The notes beneath the pieces are model-generated. The model had not been told where the DNA came from and did not search any database. It saw only the letters and a program-made list of their open reading frames with translations. From JAFGNV01 sp964612485 (GTDB taxonomy: Bacteria; Chloroflexota; Anaerolineae; 4572-78; J111), in NCBI GenBank assembly GCA_964612485.1, contig CAZTFF010000009.1, positions 51,136-115,135 of the forward strand: 64,000 bases of DNA, written 5' to 3'. Shown piece after piece: positions 33,691-41,032 of this stretch. Within the stretch, counting starts at the first letter, position 1. Each line of letters starts with the position of its first letter. Both the position numbers and the translations under genes were made by a program.

Positions 33691-35223
33691 TTATTTGGCG
33701 TAATCCACCGACCGTGTTTCCCGAACCACCGTCACTTTGATCTGGCCGGGATATTCCAGGCTTTCCTCTACCTGGCGGGCGATGTCTTTAGACATTTTGA
33801 TGGCTTCATAATCGTCCACTTCGTCGGGCTTGACCAGGATACGGATCTCGCGCCCGGCCTGGATGGCGAACGATTCTTCTACGCCTTTGAAGGAATTGGC
33901 CACCTCTTCCAGGGCCTTGATCCGCTTGACGTAATTCTCCAGGCTCTCGCGACGGGCGCCGGGCCGCGCGCCGGAAATGGCATCGGCCACCTCCACGATC
34001 ACGGCCTCGATGGATTCCTGCTCCACCTCATGGTGGTGCGAGGCGATGCAGTTGATGACTTGGGCGTTTACCCCGCAGCGTTTGGCAATATCCGCGCCAA
34101 TGATGGCGTGCGGGCCTTCAATTTCATGGTCAACCGCCTTGCCAATATCGTGCAGCAGCGCGCCTTCGCGGCAAATTTCCACATTAGCGCCTAACTCGTT
34201 GGCAATGATGACCGCCAGGCGGGAAGCCTCAACCGCGTGGGCGTGTTGGTTTTGGCCGTAGCTGGTGCGATATTTCAAGCGGCCCAACATTTTGACCAGG
34301 TCCGGGTGCAGGCGATGCACGCCGGCTTCATACACGGCTCGCTCGCCTTCCTCCTGAATGATCTGGACGACCTCTTCCTGCACTTTTTTGACCAGTTTCT
34401 CGATGCGGGCGGGGTGGATGCGGCCATCCGTGATCAACCGGCTCATGGCAATCCGGGCCACTTCACGCCGCACCGGATCAAACCCGGTCAGAATAATGGC
34501 TTCCGGTGTATCATCCACAATCACATCAATACCGGTGGCGTTCTCAAAAGCGCGGATGTTGCGCCCCTGGCGGCCAATGATGCGGCCTTTCATATCATCG
34601 CTGGGCAGCGGCACCGACGAAACCGTGGTTTCCGACACCTGATCCGAGGCAATGCGCTGGATGGCCAGCGAAATGATCTTGCGCGCCTTGCGGTCGGCCT
34701 CTTCTTTGATGTCGGCCTCTACCTGCCGCAGCACGCGGGCCATATCCTGACGAGCATCCTGCTCAACGGTTTGCAGCAGCATCTCTTTGGCCTCATCCTG
34801 GGTCAGGCTGGAAATCCGTTCCAACTCGGCCAGGCGATCTTCGTTGAGCTTTTCAATTTCATTGACCCGCCGGTCAATCTGGCTTTGTCGCTTGTTAAGA
34901 TTGCGCTCCCGCTTCTCGATGTTTTCAAAGCGCCGGTCTATGCCATCTTGTCGTTTTTGCAGCCGTTCCTCATACCGTTCCAGTTCCTGGCGTTTGCGCT
35001 GTAGTTCTTTTTCGGTTTCGTTGCGAAGCTGAATGGCCTCTTCTTTGGATTGAATCTCTAACTCTTTGCTTTTGGCTTCCGCCTTGGCAATGATACTTTC
35101 GGCCATCATCTCGGCGGATTGTTCTTTTTGCTCACTGACCCGGCGGAAATAATAGTAACCGGCAATAGCGCCTGCCGCCAGGCCGACAATACCCACCACA
35201 ATATATAGTAAAATATCGACCAT
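33691..35223 (-). CDS. rny: ribonuclease Y
   Basis: RNase Y is a membrane-anchored endoribonuclease that starts mRNA decay. The 510-aa product has an N-terminal membrane helix (residues ~4-25), a long charged coiled coil (~30-200), a KH domain with GRIIGRQGRNIRAFE, and an HD domain with the metal motif GALLHDIGKAVDHE and ASHHHEVE. All domains are complete. It lies downstream of recX on the same strand. Confidence 0.98.
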   Translation of the reverse strand: MVDILLYIVVGIVGLAAGAIAGYYYFRRVSEQKEQSAEMMAESIIAKAEAKSKELEIQSKEEAIQLRNETEKELQRKRQELERYEERLQKRQDGIDRRFENIEKRERNLNKRQSQIDRRVNEIEKLNEDRLAELERISSLTQDEAKEMLLQTVEQDARQDMARVLRQVEADIKEEADRKARKIISLAIQRIASDQVSETTVSSVPLPSDDMKGRIIGRQGRNIRAFENATGIDVIVDDTPEAIILTGFDPVRREVARIAMSRLITDGRIHPARIEKLVKKVQEEVVQIIQEEGERAVYEAGVHRLHPDLVKMLGRLKYRTSYGQNQHAHAVEASRLAVIIANELGANVEICREGALLHDIGKAVDHEIEGPHAIIGADIAKRCGVNAQVINCIASHHHEVEQESIEAVIVEVADAISGARPGARRESLENYVKRIKALEEVANSFKGVEESFAIQAGREIRILVKPDEVDDYEAIKMSKDIARQVEESLEYPGQIKVTVVRETRSVDYAK

Positions 35224-35275
35224 GTTTTCTTTCCTCTCTATAGGTTCCGTTGGCCCCGTCCACGGGCCGGGGAGA

Positions 35276-35917
35276 TTATCCCAGATTGTTGTCTAAATGA
35301 TCTATTTCATCCCAGGCGCGGTGAAAAATGGTATTCGCTACAGCATAATTAAATCCGCGCCGGGTTAAAAAACCAACTAATTTTTTTTTGAATTCTTGTT
35401 CCGGCAAATCTTGCCAGCGAGGCAATTTTTTTTCAACAGCGCTCCAGGCCAATGTTTCTTCATCCACCTCGGCCAGCATCTCGTCGATGATCTGATCAGA
35501 AATGCCTTTTTGTCTTAATTCATATCGCAAAGCGCGGCGGCCCCGGGGGCGAAATTGCTCCCGGTTTTGCAGCCAGAAACGGGCAAAGGCTTCATCGTTG
35601 AGATACTGCTGATCTTGCAGCCGTTTGAGGGTGGCCTCAACCACCTCATCGGCATAATCTTTCTCCCGCAAATAACGGTCCACTTCAGCCCGGCTGCGGG
35701 AGCGATAGCTCAAAAAACGGATGGCTCGATCATAAGCTTTGTCAAATTCATCGCCATGTTTGAGCCGGTCGATATCGGCATCGCTCAAAAATTGGCCTTT
35801 ACGCAGCGAGGCCGCTACCATCACCGTCACGCCCAGGGCAAATTCATCATCAACAAAAACATTGACCCGCTCTTTGTTCTTTTTTTGAATTTTGAGGGCC
35901 GTAATCACACCGGCCAT
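35276..35917 (-). CDS. recX: RecA regulator RecX
   Basis: RecX binds RecA filaments and modulates recombination. The product (213 aa from ATG 35917) has the three-helix repeats typical of RecX: AYDRAIRFLSYRSRSRAEVD, LKRLQDQQYLNDEAFARFWL and RPRGRRALRYELRQKGI. The N-terminal GVITALKIQKKNKERVNVFVD matches the Firmicutes-type extension. The ATG is preceded by GGAGAAG; an upstream in-frame start at 35950 is less likely. It lies downstream of recA after a long gap. Confidence 0.92.
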   Translation of the reverse strand: MAGVITALKIQKKNKERVNVFVDDEFALGVTVMVAASLRKGQFLSDADIDRLKHGDEFDKAYDRAIRFLSYRSRSRAEVDRYLREKDYADEVVEATLKRLQDQQYLNDEAFARFWLQNREQFRPRGRRALRYELRQKGISDQIIDEMLAEVDEETLAWSAVEKKLPRWQDLPEQEFKKKLVGFLTRRGFNYAVANTIFHRAWDEIDHLDNNLG

Positions 35918-36554
35918 GTATATCTTCTCCAGAAAAACAAAAAACTGCAACGCACTGCGTCACAGCTTTTTGAAAACAAGATTCAAAATAATAAATTGTT
36001 CAGACACCTCGGTTTAACACGCTATCGGAATAAATACTCTGATGAGAAAAATGTGTCAAACCGGTTCATGTCCGGCAAAGGTTTGAAATATTATGAAACG
36101 TCCGCTCTTATCAAAACCGCTACTCAAGCGATACCGGTACCTACTTTCTACACGATGCCACCTTTCGTACGCCAAAGGTGAATATTGCAGCCGGTACCCA
36201 CCACAATTACAGCAGTCTAACATATCCAGCCCGGTAATATCCGCACCAACAGGAAATTAGCCATCGAGTCAACAATTGTGTGGTTTTCGTTATGTTAATT
36301 ATCATCTTTAAACAGTCCCGAAACGTTAGCCTGCCGATGTTGATGATGATAAAGGTGTTCCCCCGGTGGCTACTGGTGAAACACGTTCTTTCCAGACTCT
36401 GAAGATGTTGGGCCAACAAAGCTCTCTTATTTTTGGAGTCTAAGTAGAAATTAGCATTAGACGTTCACTTTAGTAGAGCTAACACCTACAGCATCGTAAT
36501 GCGTCAGGTTAACGACAAAGACTTCCAGGTGTACCGGCTGCCGGCAAGAGCAGC

Positions 36555-36572
36555 GCCGCTGTTAACAGCGGC
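36555..36572. repeat. perfect 18-base palindrome
   Basis: GCCGCTGTTAACAGCGGC is its own reverse complement. It may be a protein-binding site or the stem of an RNA hairpin just upstream of the terminator at 36610-36648. Confidence 0.6.
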
Positions 36573-36609
36573 TTGATAAGAAGATCAGGTTTCAATGGGC
36601 AACAGGCCC

Positions 36610-36648
36610 CATCAAACTCGCATGAGATTAAGTTTGATGTTTTTCTTT
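36610..36648 (+). terminator. plus-strand Rho-independent terminator without an assigned gene
   Basis: CATCAAACT (36610-36618) pairs exactly with AGTTTGATG (36631-36639) and is followed by TTTTTCTTT. No plus-strand gene precedes it within 2 kb, so it suggests an unannotated transcript in this gap. Confidence 0.6.
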
Positions 36649-36733
36649 GCTTCAATTCATTAAAAGCTGTGACAAGAATTTTCAGTTATACCTTAACAGG
36701 GCGATAAATAAATGATGCCCTAATAAGTGCTGT

Positions 36734-37789
36734 TTAGTCTGTTTCGGCGGCGGCTTCAGATTCAGCCGGCGCGTAATCTATAGTGGCCGCGTCTCTCAGC
36801 GGCAGGTTATGTTTTTCTCGAATTTTGTTTTCAATTTCCAGCGTCATTTCGGGGTTTTCCACCAACACCTGTTTGGTATTTTCCCGTCCCTGCGCCAGGC
36901 GGTCATCTCCGTAAGAGTAGAACGAGCCGCGTTTATCAATAATGTCCAGATCAACGGCCAGATCCAAAATATCACCAATTTTGGAGATGCCTTCGTTATA
37001 CATAATATCAAACTCCACCACTTTAAAGGGCGGAGCGACTTTGTTTTTCTTAACGGTAACGCGCGTGCGGTTGCCGATCACATCGCCGCTTTCTTTGATG
37101 GCCTGTATCCGACGAATATCCAGCCGCACGGACGAATAAAATCGCAGCGCCATACCCCCGGTAGTGGTTTCCGGGTTGCCAAACATCACGCCAATTTTCT
37201 GGCGCAACTGGTTGGTAAAGATCACCGAGGTATTGCTGGTTTTGATGGCACCGGTGAGTTTGCGCAGGGCCTGGCTCATCAGCCGGGCTTGCAACCCCAT
37301 ATGAGAGTCGCCCATTTCGCCTTCAATTTCGGCGCGCGGTACCAGGGCGGCCACAGAGTCGACCACCACCACGGCCAGCACGCCGGACCGGACCAGGGCC
37401 TCGGTTATTTCCAACGCTTGTTCGCCGGTATCCGGCTGCGAGACGTACAATTCTTCAATCTGCACGCCACACTTTTGGGCATAAATGGGGTCCAGGGCGT
37501 GCTCTACGTCAACAAAAGCGGCCACGCCGCCGGCTTTTTGCGCTTCGGCGATGATGTGCTGGCACAGCGTGGTTTTGCCGGAACTTTCCGGCCCGTAGAT
37601 CTCAATAACCCGGCCTTTGGGGATGCCGCCCACGCCCAGGGCAATATCCAAAGAGAGCGATCCGGTGGGGATCGACTCGACGTGCAGGTGTTGGGCTTCG
37701 CCCAATTTCATAATGGCGGTTTCGCCAAATCGTTTTTTCAGGTTTGCCAGGGCAGTTTCCAGGGCTTTTGCCTGTCCATTATCGGCCAT
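36734..37789 (-). CDS. recA: recombinase RecA
   Basis: RecA catalyses strand exchange and activates LexA cleavage. The 351-aa product has Walker A GPESSGKTT near residues 66-74, the VVVDSVAALVPRAEIEGEMG segment, loop L2 FTNQLRQKIGVMFGNPETTTGG, and a short acidic tail. Length and motifs are standard, with no intein. It is preceded by a good promoter but I see no GAACnnnnGTTC box in it. Confidence 0.99.
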   Translation of the reverse strand: MADNGQAKALETALANLKKRFGETAIMKLGEAQHLHVESIPTGSLSLDIALGVGGIPKGRVIEIYGPESSGKTTLCQHIIAEAQKAGGVAAFVDVEHALDPIYAQKCGVQIEELYVSQPDTGEQALEITEALVRSGVLAVVVVDSVAALVPRAEIEGEMGDSHMGLQARLMSQALRKLTGAIKTSNTSVIFTNQLRQKIGVMFGNPETTTGGMALRFYSSVRLDIRRIQAIKESGDVIGNRTRVTVKKNKVAPPFKVVEFDIMYNEGISKIGDILDLAVDLDIIDKRGSFYSYGDDRLAQGRENTKQVLVENPEMTLEIENKIREKHNLPLRDAATIDYAPAESEAAAETD

Positions 37790-37836
37790 AAAGGGTCAAG
37801 CTCCCTTTTAGAACTTTTGATTTACAATATCAAGCT

Positions 37837-37865
37837 AGTTTACATCAACACCCATGTTTTTGCAA
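37837..37865 (-). promoter_or_regulatory. recA promoter
   Basis: On the minus strand TTGCAA (37865-37860), a 17-bp spacer and TAAACT (37842-37837) lie about 48 bases before the recA start. No clear SOS operator overlaps it. Confidence 0.6.
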
Positions 37866-37893
37866 GCGATTGACAAATTTTCATTGCTCCCCA

Positions 37894-39135
37894 TTATACG
37901 GAAATCGGCAGCGTAAAACTAAACCGCGATCCCTGCCCCACCTTACTTTCAACCCAAATTTTGCCGCCGTGCGCTTCGATGATGCGTTTGGCAATGGCCA
38001 GCCCCAGGCCGGTGCCGCCGGTTTCGCGGCTGCGGCTTTTTTCGCCCCGGAAAAATTGGTCAAACACATAGGGCAGGACATCGGACGATATGCCCTCGCC
38101 GGTATCGGCCACATCCACTTGAATGCCCGCCGATTCCAACCGAGTAGACAACGTGATCGATCCCTGTGCCGGGGTGTGCTGGATGGCGTTCTGCACCAGG
38201 TTGTACAACACCCGCTCAATCTTATCAAATTCGGCCTGCACCATCGGCAGCTCGGCGGAAAAGGTGCCGCTGATGGCCACCTCTTTGGTCCGGGCTTGCG
38301 CTTGCATGGTTTCGATCACGTCGGAAAGCAGATCATTGAGGTTGACCGGTTCCCGTTCCAGTTTCACGTGTTCGGTTTCCAGTTTCGATAATTCAAAAAG
38401 GTCGTTTATCAACGCGGAGAGGCTTTCGATCTGGCTGCGGATGGTGGTGTAGTAGCGCTGCACCGTGTCGGGGTCGGAGACCACGCCGTCGGCCAGGGCT
38501 TCGATCATGGCCCGGATGGAGGTGAGCGGCGTGCGTAGATCGTGGCTGACGGCGGCAATCAGATCGCGCCTGGCCTGCTCCAGTTGCTTTTGGCGGGCAA
38601 ACGATTGTTCCAACTGGTCGGCCATACTGTTGAAGGTATCGGCTACGTCGGAAAGCTCGTCTATTTCGTTGAGCTGCACGCGGGTGGAAAAATCGCCGGC
38701 TGCGATTTTCTGCGCGCCTTGTTGCAGCCGGTTGAGCGATTGGGTCATACTGGCGGCCAGCAATATCCCAAATGAGGCCGAAAGGATGCCGGCAAAGATC
38801 AGCAGCAGCCCCAACAGCAGAAAATCGTGCAAAGAGACAAACATCAGTCGCGAGGTCACGTAAATGTTGATGATAGCGATCACCACGCCCAGGCTGTAAG
38901 CCAGCAGCACCTTGGCCCGGATAGTGTGCAGCCAGCGCCGGCCCATAACGAAAATCAGATAGCCGGCCAGCAGGGAGGGAATGCTGGACGTCAACAAGAA
39001 TTTCACCAGGTCTTTCAGGTCGTCGGCGGGCGCTTGCATGATGTAAACGGCAATGCCCAAGGCGGCCAAAAAAGCCCCCGCTAATCCTACCAGCGAGGGC
39101 CACCACAGGTTTTTCCAATTCATTGATGTGGTCAT
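37894..39135 (-). CDS. sensor histidine kinase with HAMP domain
   Basis: This kinase (413 aa from ATG 39135) phosphorylates the response regulator encoded upstream. It has four hydrophobic helices in the first ~125 residues, no large extracellular domain, then a HAMP linker (QLNEIDELSDVADTFNSMAD), the HisKA box DLIAAVSHDLRTPLTSIRAM with the phosphorylated His, and HATPase boxes NLVQNAIQHTP, DTGEGIS and GGTGLGLAIAKRI. The near lack of an outer loop suggests that it senses within the membrane or via a partner. The start has GGAG upstream and lies 4 bases after the regulator stop. Confidence 0.94.
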   Translation of the reverse strand: MTTSMNWKNLWWPSLVGLAGAFLAALGIAVYIMQAPADDLKDLVKFLLTSSIPSLLAGYLIFVMGRRWLHTIRAKVLLAYSLGVVIAIINIYVTSRLMFVSLHDFLLLGLLLIFAGILSASFGILLAASMTQSLNRLQQGAQKIAAGDFSTRVQLNEIDELSDVADTFNSMADQLEQSFARQKQLEQARRDLIAAVSHDLRTPLTSIRAMIEALADGVVSDPDTVQRYYTTIRSQIESLSALINDLFELSKLETEHVKLEREPVNLNDLLSDVIETMQAQARTKEVAISGTFSAELPMVQAEFDKIERVLYNLVQNAIQHTPAQGSITLSTRLESAGIQVDVADTGEGISSDVLPYVFDQFFRGEKSRSRETGGTGLGLAIAKRIIEAHGGKIWVESKVGQGSRFSFTLPISV

Positions 39136-39139
39136 CAGG

Positions 39140-39844
39140 TTACGCTCCGGTAACAAATTTATAGCCTACGCCCCACACCGTGGCAATGTAGCGCGGTTGG
39201 GTGGGGTTTTGTTCTATTTTTTCCCGCAGCCGGCGCACGTGAACGGTCACGGTACTGGCATCGCCAAAAAAATCGTAGCCCCACACGTTGTCCAGCAGTT
39301 GGTCGCGGGTAAATACCTGGTTGGGGTGGTTCATCAAAAACCAGAGCAGATCAAACTCTTTGGCGGTGAGCACGATATTGTGCTGCTCTTTGCACACCTG
39401 CCGGGTGGTGGGGTTGATGGTGATTTCACCGCGGGTGAGCGGTTGGGCTTGCGGGTCAACCAGCGGCTTGGTTCCGGCCCGGCGCAGCACGGCTTTAACG
39501 CGGGCCACCAGCTCTTTGGGGCTGAAGGGCTTGGTCACGTAATCGTCCGCGCCCAATTCCAGCCCGGCAATCCGGTCCGATTCATCGCCTTTGGCGGTGA
39601 GCATGATGATGGGGATGTCGGTTTCGCCCTGCCGCAAAATGCGGGCAATTTCCAGGCCGTCAACTTCCGGCAGCATCAGGTCGAGCACCACCAGATCGGG
39701 CAGGTTGCGCTCCAAGGCCACCAGCGCGGCGGCACCATCGGCGGTAACTTCCACGTCAAAGCCTTCTCGACGCAGGTAAAGCTCAACCACTTCGCGAATA
39801 TTCGGTTCGTCGTCTACCACCAAAATGTGGCGATTTGAAGCCAT
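39140..39844 (-). CDS. OmpR-family response regulator
   Basis: The product (234 aa from ATG 39844, AGAGGA upstream) has a receiver domain with the acidic pair DDEPN, the phosphorylated Asp in LVVLDLMLPEVDG, the conserved Thr/Lys in MLTAKG and DYVTKPFSPKEL, and a winged-helix DNA-binding domain ending STVTVHVRRLREKIE and YIATVWGVGYKF. It forms an operon with the histidine kinase. Its targets are not known; the redox genes just upstream on the same strand are candidates by position only. Confidence 0.96.
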   Translation of the reverse strand: MASNRHILVVDDEPNIREVVELYLRREGFDVEVTADGAAALVALERNLPDLVVLDLMLPEVDGLEIARILRQGETDIPIIMLTAKGDESDRIAGLELGADDYVTKPFSPKELVARVKAVLRRAGTKPLVDPQAQPLTRGEITINPTTRQVCKEQHNIVLTAKEFDLLWFLMNHPNQVFTRDQLLDNVWGYDFFGDASTVTVHVRRLREKIEQNPTQPRYIATVWGVGYKFVTGA

Positions 39845-39862
39845 GGGTTCCTCTGAGAAAAT

Positions 39863-39938
39863 GACGACCGACGACGGACAACGGACACTGTTATTTTTCA
39901 GCATTTGTGCGGTGGTCAGTGGTCGGTTGTCGGTCGTC
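39863..39938. repeat. GACGACCGAC inverted repeat
   Basis: GACGACCGACGACGGACAAC at the left and GGTCGGTTGTCGGTCGTC at the right form an imperfect hairpin between the response regulator and the selenoprotein gene. It is of the dispersed repeat style found in many genomes and lacks a T-run. Confidence 0.6.
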
Positions 39939-39943
39939 AAAAA

Positions 39944-40750
39944 TCACGAAACTTCTTCAGCTAACAGCGCCTGAATAATCTCTTCCTGTTTTTGATACGC
40001 GCCTTCACCAATATGAATGTAACGGATATTGCCGGCTTTGTCAATGATGTATTTGGCGGGCCAGTAACGGTTGTTGTAAGCGCGCCAGGTTTTCCAATCG
40101 TTGTCGATGGCCACGGGATAGGGCACGTCCAGCCGCACCAGCGCCTCTTTTACGTTATCCAGCTCTTTTTCGTAGCTAAATTCCGGGGTGTGGACGCCAA
40201 TAATTACCAGGCCGTCGCCGGCGTAAGTTTGATGCCATTCCCTCAACGAGGGAATTATGTTGATGCAATTAATTCAGCCAAAGGTCCAGAACTCCACGAT
40301 CACCACCTGGCCCCGCAGATCGGCCAGTTTGAGCGGTTCGGAATTGAGCCAGACCTCGTTGTTCAACTCCGCCGGGCTGCCAAGGACGGTCAGGCTGTCG
40401 AGCAGGCGTTGTTGGGTCTCGGTGGGGTGGGGGCTATCAACCTGGTCAGCCATTGCTTCTTTTTCTTCGGCGGCCATTTCCTCATCATCGGGTTGCGTAT
40501 CGGTCGGTTCGATTTCAACCATTTCTTCAGTGGCTATCATTTCTGTGGTGGCGGTGGGGTCTTCCATCGCAGGTTCGGTAACGACTGCAGCCGCATCGGT
40601 TGGCGTGGGGGCTGAGGTAGCGGTTTCGAGCTGCGTTTCAGCAGGCGGTGGGGTAAAGGTTTGGGTGGGAACCGCTGCCGATTCCGTGGTTCCACACGCC
40701 GCCAGCAGGGCCATCAAACTAAACATAATCGCAACATAAATTGCTTTCAT
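39944..40750 (-). CDS. predicted selenoprotein: thioredoxin-like lipoprotein with UxxC motif
   Basis: This is a TlpA/DipZ-type thiol-disulfide oxidoreductase with an in-frame TGA (40276-40274) at codon 159. Read through, it gives 268 aa: a lipoprotein signal (LMALLAACG, lipid Cys 19), a Thr/Pro/Glu-rich linker to ~125, then the redoxin domain: VVIVEFWTFG-U-INC, IIPSLREWHQTYAGDGLVII, GVHTPEFSYEKELDNVK and NRYWPAKYIIDKAGNIRY. The family normally has CxNC; the TGA takes the place of the first, attacking Cys. Reading frames before and after the TGA are identical. A hairpin fitting the bacterial SECIS rule follows. ATG 40750 has AAAGGAG upstream. Without readthrough the protein would lack its whole catalytic domain. 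A broken gene is the alternative, but much less likely. Confidence 0.88.
40237..40255 (-). promoter_or_regulatory. bSECIS-like hairpin of the thioredoxin-like selenoprotein
   Basis: On the minus strand, 8-bp exact arms ATTCCCTC and GAGGGAAT enclose the loop GTT. The loop starts 26 bases after the TGA and its first base is G. The known bacterial SECIS rule asks for a loop 16-37 bases after UGA with a G among the first two loop bases; both are met. Confidence 0.82.
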
Positions 40751-40790
40751 ACAATTCTCCTTTCCTGATGGCTCATGTATAGAATCTGTG

Positions 40791-40869
40791 CATGTCATTA
40801 CGAGCGAAGCGACGCAATCCCCGGTTGACAAAGGTGGAGACCGCTTCGTCTTCGTCTCGCGGTGACATG
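40791..40869. repeat. TGTCATT...GGTGACATG imperfect inverted repeat (copy B)
   Basis: CATGTCATTACGAGCGAAGCG and GTCTCGCGGTGACATG, with internal GACGCAATC/GACCGCTTCGTC, form a hairpin of the same type as copies A and C, in the gap upstream of the thioredoxin-like gene. Confidence 0.6.
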
Positions 40870-40961
40870 CCCGCACTCGTTCTATGCATAAGCCTTTCTG
40901 ATTTGCAATTTCAGGTATAGCTTACGGGAGAAATCTTACAATTTTATTGCAATGGGGCATA

Positions 40962-41007
40962 CAAAAAAATCACGCAAAGCCGGTTTCATGTCCGGCTTCG
41001 CGTGATT
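40962..41007 (-). terminator. Rho-independent terminator after the secreted repeat protein
   Basis: On the minus strand AATCACGC (41007-41000) pairs with GCGTGATT (40975-40968), with an inner GAAGCCGG/CCGGCTTT extension, followed by seven T residues. It ends the transcript of the 589-aa secreted protein and separates it from the downstream selenoprotein gene. Confidence 0.9.
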
Positions 41008-41032
41008 GAAGGCTGAAAGCTGAGATGGTCAG

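Larger units (their letters stand above)
35918..36733. other. 816-base gap between recA and recX, possible non-coding RNA
   Basis: No ORF with family motifs or a ribosome site was found. The region contains several strong secondary structures: a hairpin CACCTTT/AAAGGTG (36159-36180), an 18-base perfect palindrome (36555-36572) and a plus-strand terminator (36610-36648). It does not match tmRNA, RNase P, SRP or 6S RNA features that I can recognise. A plus-strand small RNA ending near 36650 is possible. Confidence 0.4.

Noticed and set aside
36032..36112. Hammerhead-ribozyme-like core (CTGATGAG ... GAAAC)
   Set aside because: The two core pieces are present, but I could not find pairing for stems I and III or a proper cleavage triplet, so chance is more likely.
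36207..36419. Minus-strand ORF of 70 codons in the recA-recX gap
   Set aside because: No ribosome site, no motif and a composition unlike the neighbouring genes.
35918..36733. tmRNA, RNase P RNA, SRP RNA or 6S RNA
   Set aside because: None of the conserved core sequences of these RNAs was seen on either strand.
40274..40276. In-frame TGA taken as a point-mutation pseudogene or sequencing error
   Set aside because: The TGA falls exactly on the redox Cys codon, downstream sequence is fully conserved in family motifs, a SECIS-like hairpin follows, and a second gene 3 kb away shows the same pattern.
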